53,217 nt of DNA from Dongia_B sp035539075 (GCA_035539075.1 DATLJB010000187.1:1-53217), one strand, 5' to 3'; shown: positions 22,704 through 30,996, numbered from the stretch's first letter. Translations and numbers: made by a program. The notes: generated by a model not told the origin, from the letters alone.

Positions 22704-23402
22704 ATGTGCGGACGCTACCAGCTGAAAGACCCGAAATCGCAATACGAACTTGAGTTTTCGATTAAGGGGCCGGTACCGAATTGGAAGCCGCGCGTGAATT
22801 TTTGCCCGACGAACTATGGGCCTTTCGTCACCGCTGAGCATGAAATGCGGGCCGGCCATTGGGGCTTGATCGCCTCCTGGGAAAAAGAAGGCAAGATGCA
22901 GCGACCGACCTTCAACGCAAGGGCGGAGACGGTGTTTAAGCTTCCCACTTTTCGTAGCGCCTACAAAAGCCGGCGCTGCATTGTGCCGGCGGACGCCTTT
23001 TATGAATGGTCTGGACCGAAGGGCAACCGCATACCGCACGAGATTAAGCGCAAGGACGGCAAGCCCCTCGCCCTCGCCGGTTTATGGGAGACCTGGGAGG
23101 CGAAAGACAAGAGCGAGAGGATAGTCTCCTACACAATCATCATCACGACGCCTAACGAGTTCATGAAGCAGATCCACGATCGCATGCCGGTGATCCTTGA
23201 ACATGCCGACTATGACAAATGGTTGAACGGCTCGCCGGAAGAATATGGCGAGCTGATGAAGCCGGCGCCTGAGAACATCCTCGAGGAGCGCATCGTCAAC
23301 AAGGCGCTTAACAGGGCTGGCACCGAAGGCGACTGGCTGCTTGATCCCCAGGCGACGCCGCCACTTCAAGAGGCGGCCGAAGCGGCCGCCAACCTCCTCT
23401 AA
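22704..23402 (+). CDS. SRAP-domain protein (YedK/HMCES family)
   Basis: The protein is 232 aa and begins MCGRY, the family signature in which Cys2 becomes the N-terminal residue and forms a thiazolidine link with abasic sites in single-stranded DNA. Other active-site residues are visible: Asn71 in FNARAET, Glu101 in FYEW and His158 in HDRMPVIL. A helical tail of about 30 residues follows. Family members protect abasic sites. Together with ssb and the SprT-like protease this suggests a set of genes protecting incoming or damaged single-stranded plasmid DNA. Confidence 0.92.
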   Translation: MCGRYQLKDPKSQYELEFSIKGPVPNWKPRVNFCPTNYGPFVTAEHEMRAGHWGLIASWEKEGKMQRPTFNARAETVFKLPTFRSAYKSRRCIVPADAFYEWSGPKGNRIPHEIKRKDGKPLALAGLWETWEAKDKSERIVSYTIIITTPNEFMKQIHDRMPVILEHADYDKWLNGSPEEYGELMKPAPENILEERIVNKALNRAGTEGDWLLDPQATPPLQEAAEAAANLL

Positions 23403-23423
23403 CACCGTTCCCACAGGGCAAAC

Positions 23424-23750
23424 ATGGCCGTTGCACCACTGACTGACAAATCGCCTGTGACTCTCGTACAGCGCGCCAAATGGGACGATTTCACGAGCGG
23501 CTATAGGATCAAGGCCGTGGGGAACCCAGAAGTCGCCTTTGTCTATGTTCAACGCGGGTGCGGTCCGCTTCCAGTGTTCCGCGCGGTCCCAAGCACCGAA
23601 ACGCTCGCACGCCTCGGCGGCTATGTGCAGATCGAGCCAAAAACCGTTGCCCATCTTCAGCAGCTGGCGAACAACGCGATTATGGCCGGCACCCGACAAA
23701 TCGATATCGGGGTCGCCCTCTCCCCGCCTGGCGAATTCAAGGATGACTGA
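23424..23750 (+). CDS. Unknown small protein downstream of SRAP
   Basis: The protein is 108 aa and starts 21 bases after the SRAP stop. The composition is balanced, with a DDFTSGYRIKAVGNPEVAFVYV stretch and a LARLGGYVQIEP segment, suggesting a small alpha/beta domain. No family is recognised. A long minus-strand frame (23082-23882) overlaps it, but the plus frame fits the operon better. Confidence 0.5.
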   Translation: MAVAPLTDKSPVTLVQRAKWDDFTSGYRIKAVGNPEVAFVYVQRGCGPLPVFRAVPSTETLARLGGYVQIEPKTVAHLQQLANNAIMAGTRQIDIGVALSPPGEFKDD

Positions 23751-23755
23751 GCCCC

Positions 23756-23783
23756 TTGACCAGGCCGCTCCCCTCTCTACAGT
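23756..23783 (+). promoter_or_regulatory. Sigma70-like promoter for 23827-24339
   Basis: TTGACC (23756-23761) and TACAGT (23778-23783) are spaced 16 bases apart, 44 bases before the next start codon, which has an AAGGGGAAG ribosome-binding site. Confidence 0.45.
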
Positions 23784-23826
23784 CCAATAGGGATTGACCC
23801 AGGCCCTTGAATAAGGGGAAGCGACC

Positions 23827-24339
23827 ATGCTGCGGAACAAGCTGGAAACGCCACTAGAATCCGCCACCCGGGCCACGCGCACGCTGATTGACCTGCTCGG
23901 GCAGGATCTTCCGAGTTATATTTGGGATGATCCCTTCGTTCTCGGCTTCATCTACCAGGCTGCGACGGCATACGCGATTCAGGCGGGAGTAGCCGGCGAT
24001 CAACTGCACTATCTGTCCGCGATGTACCTGGATCTCTTTGAAGGCGACGCAGAAGACATTCTGTCTCGGTCGGCGGCTTTACACCTGTCAAAGGACGCAT
24101 CGTTTCATCACGGTAGCAGCAATGCCCGGCGCTTCATCGGCGCCATGGGACGCACACCAGCCTCCAAGGATGACGCAACAGCGATCGAAGCAAATAGGCA
24201 AGCGCAAGAGGCGATGCTGATTGCAGACAGTAGCGCTCCGCTCACATATAACGAGGCTCTATATATCTACCTTTACGATGGCTTATTTGCGAGCGAGCTG
24301 CGGAAGCGGTTTCCAAATCTCGTGGAAAGGTCAGGTTGA
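23827..24339 (+). CDS. Unknown protein, paralogue of 21948-22646
   Basis: The protein is 170 aa with a strong ribosome-binding site (AAGGGGAAG). The helical sequence shares the DPFVLGF motif and the following acidic loop with the 21948 product, and ends with an LYIYLYDGLFASELRKRF helix resembling that protein's ALYDVLFLDIARSRV segment. It seems to be a shorter version of the same unknown fold. It lies convergent to the large candidate defence gene, separated by 13 bases. Confidence 0.6.
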   Translation: MLRNKLETPLESATRATRTLIDLLGQDLPSYIWDDPFVLGFIYQAATAYAIQAGVAGDQLHYLSAMYLDLFEGDAEDILSRSAALHLSKDASFHHGSSNARRFIGAMGRTPASKDDATAIEANRQAQEAMLIADSSAPLTYNEALYIYLYDGLFASELRKRFPNLVERSG

Positions 24340-24352
24340 CCGCTCTAGACAG

Positions 24353-26569
24353 TCAATCAAGAAGCCCCGCACCTAGCTTGTGCTCATACATTTTGAATTG
24401 GTCGCTCTTAAGCTTGTTGGCCAGGTCCGCCATGATGACCTTCATTCGCGACGGATCGTTGTCCTGTATATCTCGGACGCGCTTCAATACATCCTTAAAC
24501 ACATTCTCCCTCATACGGTTGGAGAGCGTCATTCCGAGAATGCTGGGGAATATTTCTCTGTAGGCTTGCCGTACCTCCTCCATCTTGGGGGAGAGGGCAA
24601 TAAAATTGAGCAAGAACTCAGGTCGCAAAATATATTGTGCGCCATTATGTGCGGCCACCAATTCACCGGTGTGCTGGCGCACAAAGGACTCGTGAGTGAG
24701 CCACCAGGTCTTATAGCCAAATGGGTTCGGGCGGTGCTCTTCACCTAATTTCGCTCGCTTCCCGTAGACCGCCAATATTTGACGCGCATCGTTGATAGCA
24801 AGAATCTCGTCGCGCTTATTCGGACGAATCTTTTTTGCAAGCTTTGTGACATCGTCGTTATCAACTAGCGCCGCGAGATCATCATTGGACTCAAACTGCA
24901 TCTGATACTTGTCGAGAAGGTATAGCTTGAGTTCTTGCTTTCCCTTTTCTGAATGAAGCTCGTCATACGAGCAGAACATCCCTAGGTACGACTTCCAACC
25001 GGCCGGTGGCCGAATATTATCCAGCGGGCTAAGCTTCGAATAGAAGTACGTGCGGATAAGTGGCTTCGATGCGTGCCTGGCGTGTTCTTTGTCCACGAAA
25101 GCTTCGATGGGCGCAAATAATGCCCGAAACTCAGTGTCAGTGGCAATAAGGTGCCCCTTAACTTCCTCCAGCGACGGCTCACCAAGGATCAGCGTTGATC
25201 CCGCCTCTCGCACTATTCGAAGCATATTAGTCGCCATCTGATCCTCTTGTCGGAGATAGCGTTCGGACATTGACTGGATCAGCAGATCGGCACCGACATA
25301 CAGGACAAACTTCGATGACATACCACGGAAGTAGTTGATGATCTCGGGGTCAACTCTCAGTGAGAATAGCAGGGCATACGTTCGAGAGAGCTTTCCAAAA
25401 TACTCGCGTTCGCTTGGGCTACTTTGATAGAAGGCGGGCCGCAAAATGCTTATCAAGCCAGCCTTAATATCTATAGCCGCGCCACCGCCAATTTGAGCCT
25501 CAGCAAGCGTATCATCAATGCGATCCGCCACGTTGGCGCCGACGTCACCTGCACCATCAGCAAAAAACTGCGCGAACTGAAGCCCCTCTCGTTCGAAGAC
25601 GCGCTGAATTGTTGACATCGCCAAATCGGCCGTATCGTCAGTGCTTATTGGTAGACCTTCTTTCGCAGCATACTCTGCTGCTCGTTGCCTAAAACCGTCG
25701 AGAACCGCAATGCGTAGTCCTTCGTCTTCGATGTTCTCATTCTTTATGAGTTCACGAGTTGAAAACGGGAGACAATATTTAACCTGTTTATACCGAGTGA
25801 TCTCTCGCCCATAGTTGTTTCGTTTGGACGAAAGTGCGTCCAACCGTCCCTTAATTGAGCCTCGGATGAATTTTTTCGCTGTAGGCAGAGCAGCTTCAAT
25901 CTTTGCCACAATCTCTTGGGCAGTTAGAAATTTGCCTTGCTGCGGATCGGTATCGCCGAGCGACCATAAGATCAAGCTATCAACGATTGATGTAAGAAGA
26001 TCGCTGTTTGATCTGCGTCGGTCAATTTCTTGGCCTAGGAAGACGCAGATCGCCGTGGCGTTCGGGATGGGGGCACGCTCGATCAGATGAGGAGCCCCAA
26101 TCTCCTGCAGGAAAGCCGTTCTCGGCAACAGATGATTTTCAAAAGCCGCTTGGGTTACATGGCTCTTGTTGATGTTCACGGATATCCATTTTCTGGCGCG
26201 TATTCTGACAGTGATATCGAGTTCTTCGCTCAGATTTTCCTCGAGCAGATCAGCATTAGGGATATCGCGCGAGGAAAAATAGGTAAGCGTTCTCGGGGTC
26301 CGGCCAAACTTCCTTATACGGGTGACTGTTCGACGGATCTTGCCTGGCGCGTCTTCCTCGACAGAAGCCTGATAAAATACGGTAGCCTTCCCGGCCTTTT
26401 CATATATCGGCGACTCAAAAGCGTCAGCGCCACCATCATGCATGCCCCCTAGTGGAATGTAGTCTGCTCCCCCGAACTCAACGTAGAACTCATGAAAAAA
26501 GTTCTCAAAATCGGCACCACCTATATCGGTTAGCGCAACTTCAACGAGCCGAGTGTTTATGGTAGGCAT
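24353..26569 (-). CDS. Candidate defence protein with N-terminal restriction-endonuclease-like domain
   Basis: The protein is 738 aa. Residues about 17-100 look like a PD-(D/E)xK/Mrr-type nuclease core: DFENFFHEFYVEFGG, then HDGGADAFE (Asp45, Asp49), then VFYQASVEE where the usual Q-x-K reads Q-x-S (67-69), then a helix and LTYFSSRDI. The remaining 600 residues are mostly helical, with no clear ATPase motif. AT-richer codon use than the backbone suggests recent transfer. Single large genes of this form often act in phage or plasmid defence. I do not recognise a named system. The loss of Lys may mean altered or lost catalysis. Confidence 0.6.
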   Translation of the reverse strand: MPTINTRLVEVALTDIGGADFENFFHEFYVEFGGADYIPLGGMHDGGADAFESPIYEKAGKATVFYQASVEEDAPGKIRRTVTRIRKFGRTPRTLTYFSSRDIPNADLLEENLSEELDITVRIRARKWISVNINKSHVTQAAFENHLLPRTAFLQEIGAPHLIERAPIPNATAICVFLGQEIDRRRSNSDLLTSIVDSLILWSLGDTDPQQGKFLTAQEIVAKIEAALPTAKKFIRGSIKGRLDALSSKRNNYGREITRYKQVKYCLPFSTRELIKNENIEDEGLRIAVLDGFRQRAAEYAAKEGLPISTDDTADLAMSTIQRVFEREGLQFAQFFADGAGDVGANVADRIDDTLAEAQIGGGAAIDIKAGLISILRPAFYQSSPSEREYFGKLSRTYALLFSLRVDPEIINYFRGMSSKFVLYVGADLLIQSMSERYLRQEDQMATNMLRIVREAGSTLILGEPSLEEVKGHLIATDTEFRALFAPIEAFVDKEHARHASKPLIRTYFYSKLSPLDNIRPPAGWKSYLGMFCSYDELHSEKGKQELKLYLLDKYQMQFESNDDLAALVDNDDVTKLAKKIRPNKRDEILAINDARQILAVYGKRAKLGEEHRPNPFGYKTWWLTHESFVRQHTGELVAAHNGAQYILRPEFLLNFIALSPKMEEVRQAYREIFPSILGMTLSNRMRENVFKDVLKRVRDIQDNDPSRMKVIMADLANKLKSDQFKMYEHKLGAGLLD

Positions 26570-26682
26570 CGATGCTGTTCCAATCGCGATCAGAAGGCGA
26601 GTTAGCTATCTACTCTCAACTGGTGATCCGGCGCCGTAAACCAGCGAGAGCCAGCAAGGGCACCTCCACATAAAGACAGGAC

Positions 26683-27621
26683 TCAAGTGCGCGTGACAAA
26701 TAGGTGGGATCGCTTTTCCACCGGTGGCCGGGAGGGACGCAGCACGACACCGTCGCTATCGATAGCTACCCGTGCTTCGGGATAGGCCGCCAACGCGCGC
26801 TTTAGCGCTTCAACGAAGCGCGGCTTAAACTGATAGACATGCTTATAGCCGGCACCAAACTGAGCATGTAGGGCCTTCCAGCTGATCGTTGTTGCACGAT
26901 CAAGCGAGTGAAGCCGATACGCAAGCCAGATATAGATATCCAGGCCCGCGCTGTCGTCGCTCAGAGCACGGAGTGCAACGTCAAGCAATGGCACCGGATG
27001 CTCGACCAAAGCTTGATAGAAGGAATCCGAGAGACGGATTTCCTCGGACCAAAGCGATGCTTGGCGGTCGTCGTGCTTCTCGAACGCGGAGAACATGCCG
27101 CCGGTGACGAACGCCTCTTTGCGCCACGCCATTTTTTCGCCGGCAGCATCGAGGCCCGCGAACATGATCGATGAAAAGCTCAACCGCATCATCTGGTCGC
27201 GGACAATGGTATAGCTCTTGCCGCCGACGGGAATGTCCATCTTTGCCATCCAGTCGTTCATTGAGCGGCCAAGCTCAACGGTCTGGCTGCCGGTCTTGAC
27301 GGCTTGCGACTGGAGGTACAGCAAGATCATGCGGGCCTTGGCACCGAACGGCACCCCTACCCGCTTATTGGTGAGCGGGCTTACGCCTGGCTCCACGATC
27401 AGTTTGACGGAACGCGTTTCGCGGATCCAAATCTGATCGTCTGCGAGGCGACGGTGCGGGAGGTTGACCACGGCGAAGCCGCTGTAAGCAATCCCGAGAT
27501 CCGCGCTCTCGGCGGCCATGACGCTTGCCGCGATATCGACAAGCTTCTTGTCTTCCGGCTCCACGAGCTGCCGGGCGGCCGCTCGGCCGTTTCGCAGGAC
27601 AAGGTCGTGAATATCGCCCAT
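26683..27621 (-). CDS. repA: Plasmid replication initiator RepA
   Basis: The protein is 312 aa and matches the plasmid-encoded RepA (RepA_C) type. Typical parts are the NLPHRR segment, the GVPFGAKARMILLYLQSQAV helix, DWMAKMDIPVGGKSY, the RMMRLSFSSI-like region and the C-terminal winged-helix-like LDIYIWLAYRLHSL. It binds iterons and starts replication. Six direct and one inverted iteron lie directly upstream (27680-28000). Its promoter must lie within or near these, which allows autoregulation. Confidence 0.9.
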   Translation of the reverse strand: MGDIHDLVLRNGRAAARQLVEPEDKKLVDIAASVMAAESADLGIAYSGFAVVNLPHRRLADDQIWIRETRSVKLIVEPGVSPLTNKRVGVPFGAKARMILLYLQSQAVKTGSQTVELGRSMNDWMAKMDIPVGGKSYTIVRDQMMRLSFSSIMFAGLDAAGEKMAWRKEAFVTGGMFSAFEKHDDRQASLWSEEIRLSDSFYQALVEHPVPLLDVALRALSDDSAGLDIYIWLAYRLHSLDRATTISWKALHAQFGAGYKHVYQFKPRFVEALKRALAAYPEARVAIDSDGVVLRPSRPPVEKRSHLFVTRT

Positions 27622-27677
27622 GGCAGGTCTCCGATTCCCTGCCTGCCATTCTCGGTTGTTTAGGGCGCTGCGTCCAT

Positions 27678-28000
27678 TTGGACTGAAGCGATGAGGGGAT
27701 TTAGTAGATATTTGTAGAGCTATTAGTAGCTATATATGCGCTCGCTCCGGTCCAAATCCGGCATCGCTCCGGTCCTGGGGGTTATCGCTGTGGTCCATAC
27801 GGGCATCGCTCCAGTCCAGGGGATAACTGGGCGGTTCTGTGGACAACTGGGCGCTCTGAGCGCTGAGAACGGCCTGATGTTACTAGATTTTCCACCGATT
27901 CCGGTGTGTCTGCCTCATCGCTCTGGTCCAAACCCGTTAAAACCTGAGAGGCGGCGGCTTTTCGAGGCTCACTCGGGGCCATCTGGCATCGCTCTAGTCC
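27678..28000 (-). other. oriV: Replication origin with iterons
   Basis: Direct repeats of GGCATCGCTCYRGTCC type occur at 27738-27753, 27760-27775, 27781-27796, 27802-27817, 27914-27929 and 27985-28000. The first four are spaced 21-22 bp. An inverted copy (GGACTGAAGCGATGAG) lies at 27680-27695 close to repA and may be the autoregulatory operator. An AT-rich stretch (27697-27737) is a likely melting region. TGTGGACAA at 27838-27846 matches a DnaA box with one mismatch. TAGTAGCTAT near 27723 resembles the partition repeats at 31 kb. Confidence 0.88.
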
Positions 28001-28107
28001 AAACTTAAATGCTGGAAAATCAAGGCGCTGCGTCGCCGCTATTGGCGTTTCCCGACCTGGCGCGGCGACTTGTCTTCACGCAGGCCCTTGAAGCTCGTTA
28101 GCCAACT

Positions 28108-28290
28108 CGTGACGGCCCGCCGCGGGCCTGCCGGCTGCTCCAGGCCGGAACCGGAATCTACGTGTGCTGCCATACCACTGCGCCGATCGCTACCCGGAGG
28201 GGCCGAAACCGGCTTGCGGGTTCGGCGAAGCTTGGCGTCGAGCCTTAGCGAAGTAGAGCGGGAACCGGCCATGCCTGGCCGGCGCCCCTA
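28108..28290 (-). ncRNA. Structured element R4, short form, upstream of oriV/repA
   Basis: Only the downstream modules of R1/R3 are present: CGTGACGGCCCGCCGCGGGC (28108 on), CAGGCCGGAACCGG and then GCGCCGATCGCTACCCGGAG to GCGGGAACCGGC. The internal hairpin uses CCGAA/TTCGG where R1 and R3 use CGGAG/CTCCG, a compensatory change. On the minus strand the next gene is repA, beyond the iterons. The rest of 28001-28435 contains no gene I can support. Confidence 0.62.
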
Positions 28291-28435
28291 TTCTGCTGAC
28301 ATCGCTCCTGACATGCCGAATCCTTCCGATTCAAACACCTAGCGAAATCCAGATTTTTCCCTCGAAATCAGCATCTTGATTCTTCTCCCCGGCTGAGTCT
28401 CTATAAGAACAAATAGAGAACATTGAGGTTAGCCA

Positions 28436-28633
28436 ATGCTCACCGATCATCAAGTTTACCGAAACGGCTGGCACATGATCAAAACGCACGGAACGGAGGC
28501 CCACCGCGAATCTCTGAGAATTGCCGCCGGCCTGGCCGAGCAAGGCGAAAAGGCGGAATCAGAGATGTGGAGCCGCGTCGCATCGGCGGTCGAAGAAATC
28601 GCCAGGTCCATTCCTGGCATGGCGTTGCATTGA
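28436..28633 (+). CDS. Small helical protein
   Basis: The protein is 65 aa. ATG at 28436 follows GAGG about 9 bases upstream, and a TATAAG -10-like box lies near 28403. It is charged and helical (SLRIAAGLAEQGEKAESEMWSRV in parts) and ends PGMALH. No family is recognised. The next gene begins 7 bases after its stop. Confidence 0.55.
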   Translation: MLTDHQVYRNGWHMIKTHGTEAHRESLRIAAGLAEQGEKAESEMWSRVASAVEEIARSIPGMALH

Positions 28634-28640
28634 GGCCGTC

Positions 28641-28985
28641 ATGACCGAGCGAGATCCCTATGCGCCCTTCACGGTGACCGTAGATCGTTACGCGCCGAGG
28701 ATTGAGAAGGAGACAGCTGAGTCGATCACCTACCTCATTCAGCAAGCGATGGTAAAAGAGCTGACGAAAAAGGCGCTAAAGCCAATCGTCAATCCCTCAC
28801 CCCTCGCCCTTCGCTACGATAACACAGCTCATTTCGAGATCGGTGCCAGGGTGGCAAAGCATCTTCTGGACGCAAACTATTTCATCTGCCGGCGGCCGGT
28901 CGAACGGCCGCATTCATGGCCGCCGTCAGGCTATTCCGAGCTGCCGACGGTGTCGGACGAGAAATCATCCGACGAAGGAGAGTGA
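28641..28985 (+). CDS. Unknown small protein
   Basis: The protein is 114 aa. ATG at 28641 is chosen as it directly follows the previous gene; the longer frame overlaps that gene. A helical first half contains ESITYLIQQAMVKELTKKALK. The second half has ARVAKHLLDANYFICRR and a Ser/Glu-rich tail. No family is recognised. Its end overlaps the convergent DUF2285 gene by about 20 bases. Confidence 0.55.
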   Translation: MTERDPYAPFTVTVDRYAPRIEKETAESITYLIQQAMVKELTKKALKPIVNPSPLALRYDNTAHFEIGARVAKHLLDANYFICRRPVERPHSWPPSGYSELPTVSDEKSSDEGE

Positions 28986-29267
28986 TTCGGTGAGCAGTCG
29001 AAAGCCGCGCTTGCTCATCCATTGTGCGCGGGCAAGATGTCCGCGCACGACGCGCTCAGCACGCTCGCTCTCTTCCTGAGGATTTATACCGAAGATGGCT
29101 ACGGCAATTTCCTGCCATGTGGCCCCGCCGGCGTGCGCATCGAGCACGCGAAAATACAACGCGCACTGCTGGCGATCGTAGGCCGTCAGCTCATTGCCCT
29201 CGGGCGCCCGGTCCTGAAAGAACGGACGCCAATCACCGGCCGGCATAGGGTTCCGAGTGTCCACCAT
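28965..29267 (-). CDS. DUF2285-family protein
   Basis: The protein is 100 aa from ATG 29267, with a GGAG site 5 bases upstream. The pattern YDRQQCALYFRVLDAHAGG, TWQEIAVAIFG and a final RVVRGHLARAQWM-RGFRLL matches the DUF2285 group, short helix-turn-helix-like proteins common on alphaproteobacterial mobile elements. The role is probably DNA-binding regulation. It overlaps the upstream PLD gene by 35 bases, so the two are co-expressed. Confidence 0.75.
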   Translation of the reverse strand: MVDTRNPMPAGDWRPFFQDRAPEGNELTAYDRQQCALYFRVLDAHAGGATWQEIAVAIFGINPQEESERAERVVRGHLARAQWMSKRGFRLLTESLSFVG

Positions 29268-29748
29268 GCTCCATCCAGTTCGCAGCGTAGGCCTGAGCCA
29301 ATGACGGGTCACGCAAGATCAGGGCGTTTTCGGCGTTACTGCTCTGTGCGGCCTTCGTGTAATTGAAGCTGCCCGTTTCGACGGCGCCGCGATCGACCAC
29401 GATAACCTTATTATGGGCGATTGCGTGCTGGCGATCGATGAGGACAGGGATGCCGGCATGAGCGAGGTAGTCAGCGCCGGAATATTTCTCGCTGACCTGG
29501 CTCTTGTCGAGAATGACCCGAACATCGATGCCGCGCCGCTTCGCGTCGGCAAGCGCCTTCGCGATCGGGGCCGACGTGAAGCTGTAGGCCTGCATCAGGA
29601 CCTCGCGCTGCGCGCTGCCGATGAAATCGACGATCATCTGCGTACATTCGCCCCCAGGCGTGAAACACACGCGAGCGGGTGCCGGCGCCGCAGCTGCCGG
29701 CGCGATGATGAGCATGGAGAGCAGAAAGCCAATCAAAAGACGACGCAT
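29233..29748 (-). CDS. Secreted phospholipase D-family nuclease (Nuc-like)
   Basis: The protein is 171 aa from ATG 29748. The signal peptide (residues about 1-22, ending APAAAA) is followed by a single HKD motif: HNKVIVVD (His112, Lys114, Asp119) and TGSFNYT-NAEN. Single-motif members act as dimers and include the periplasmic nuclease Nuc of the conjugative plasmid pKM101. The substrate is likely DNA in the periplasm. Its placement next to partition genes and away from virB is notable. Confidence 0.85.
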   Translation of the reverse strand: MRRLLIGFLLSMLIIAPAAAAPAPARVCFTPGGECTQMIVDFIGSAQREVLMQAYSFTSAPIAKALADAKRRGIDVRVILDKSQVSEKYSGADYLAHAGIPVLIDRQHAIAHNKVIVVDRGAVETGSFNYTKAAQSSNAENALILRDPSLAQAYAANWMEHGGHSEPYAGR

Positions 29749-29859
29749 GAAATCCCCGTACCTGTAAAACTGACCATCGCGTTTCCCCCGGTTACCACAG
29801 GGCTGCGGCGCCCATCGCTTCGCTGGATGGGCGGCGTGGTCGCCTCCGCCCTGCTCGCG

Positions 29860-29879
29860 CCCCGGCCTGTCGGCCGGGG
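29860..29879 (-). terminator. Hairpin downstream of the partition operon
   Basis: CCCCGGCC-TGTC-GGCCGGGG forms a perfect 8-bp stem 37 bases beyond the stop of the parA-partner operon. There is no clear T-run on the minus strand. Confidence 0.4.
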
Positions 29880-29915
29880 TGGAAAGCGGGGAAAACAATT
29901 TTCAGAACATCCGCT

Positions 29916-30314
29916 TTAGCGGCTTAAGGCTTTCAACGCACTGACAGCGCGTTCGAAGGCCTCGCCAAGAGTGATGCCCTCGCGATCAGCGAAGGCGTAG
30001 AAATCGTCAAGGTCAACGGTTCGGACCTTGAGATTCAGCTGGCGGTCTCTGCCGGTGCGATGGCGCCGGCCCATGCGCGGGCGTTCCCGAGAAATAAAGC
30101 CGGTATCGCGGGCTAACTGCTCAATCTGCGCTCGGCTTGGCCGCTCGGGTGCCGGCGGGCGCGGTTCCGCTGCCTCTCCGGTAGGGGCTTCGGGCGTCGG
30201 CGAAGCGGCGATGGGAGTCGGGGCCGGCGTGACTGGCTTTGCGAGCGGCGGCTTGGCGGGCTTGGGGTCCAGCAAATCGTCGACGTCGAACGGATTGGAT
30301 CTTTCGTCGCTCAT
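29916..30314 (-). CDS. ParA partner with C-terminal ribbon-helix-helix-like domain
   Basis: The protein is 132 aa. The N-terminal half is disordered and Pro/Ala-rich. The C-terminal 45 residues, RQLNLKVRTVDLDDFYAFAD then TLGEAFERAVSAL, look like a ribbon-helix-helix DNA-binding unit. ParA-type Ib systems use such small centromere-binding proteins, with a flexible arm that stimulates the ATPase (ParG-like). It follows parA with a 1-base gap. Likely targets are the repeats at 31013-31121. Confidence 0.72.
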   Translation of the reverse strand: MSDERSNPFDVDDLLDPKPAKPPLAKPVTPAPTPIAASPTPEAPTGEAAEPRPPAPERPSRAQIEQLARDTGFISRERPRMGRRHRTGRDRQLNLKVRTVDLDDFYAFADREGITLGEAFERAVSALKALSR

Positions 30315-30315
30315 C

Positions 30316-30996
30316 TTATGCGGCGCTCCGGGCCTTGGCTTTCTTCAGCTCTTCAATGATCTCAGCGGTAAATGCCTCGGCATTAGCCCTCGCCTTGTCC
30401 AGGCCGCTGACATTCGTAGAGCTGAGACCTTCAAGGGTTTGCTTAAAGGAGAACATGGCCTTGAAGGCTTCGCGCTCAACGAGCGTCGTAGCCAGCATAG
30501 GGATGCCTGCCTGGGCCATGGAGTTCTGTAGGTGCTGCATGGTCCGGCTCATGATTGCAGCTGATGTGCGGGTCAATAGCACGGCGAAAGGCTTTGGCCG
30601 CCCGCTCATCTTCTCTTGCTGCCGAACAGCGCGAATGGCCCGTGCGGATTGCGCCGCATCGAGTTCGGACCCCTGAGTGGGAATGACGACGAAGTCGGCG
30701 ACGGCAATTGCCAACAGGACAATCTTAGCAGCCGTGCCCTCCAGGTCGATCACAACGAAAGGGGTGTTGGCCTGGGCTTCTTCCACTCGATCGATAATGG
30801 TCTCTTCGTCAGCATCGGAAACGACGCGTAGATTTTCAGGGGCGTTCCCGCCGTCATGCCAAGTCTTGATCGGCCGGTTAGGGTCGGCGTCAACAATTGT
30901 CACGGGAGCTGCGCGGCTCAGCTCTTGGGCCAGTAGCAGGGCGCTTGTCGTCTTACCCGCGCCACCCTTAGGCGATACAAACGCGATTGTAGGCAT
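30316..30996 (-). CDS. parA: ParA-type partition ATPase
   Basis: The 226-aa protein has the deviant Walker A KGGAGKTT (residues 10-17), a VTIVDADPNRP segment and the switch region FVVIDLEGT. It lacks an N-terminal DNA-binding domain, placing it in the short (type Ib) class with a small partner. It would move plasmid copies over the nucleoid. The centromere-like repeats upstream probably also serve as operator for autoregulation. Confidence 0.92.
   Translation of the reverse strand: MPTIAFVSPKGGAGKTTSALLLAQELSRAAPVTIVDADPNRPIKTWHDGGNAPENLRVVSDADEETIIDRVEEAQANTPFVVIDLEGTAAKIVLLAIAVADFVVIPTQGSELDAAQSARAIRAVRQQEKMSGRPKPFAVLLTRTSAAIMSRTMQHLQNSMAQAGIPMLATTLVEREAFKAMFSFKQTLEGLSSTNVSGLDKARANAEAFTAEIIEELKKAKARSAA

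Noticed and set aside
23082..23882. 266-aa minus-strand frame
   Set aside because: It overlaps the well-supported SRAP gene and the plus-strand genes after it, and has no recognisable domain. It looks like a shadow frame.
15017..28290. R1-R4 as insertion sequences or MITEs
   Set aside because: No transposase, no target-site duplications visible, and stems covary instead of copies being identical. Position upstream of minus-strand genes is not random.
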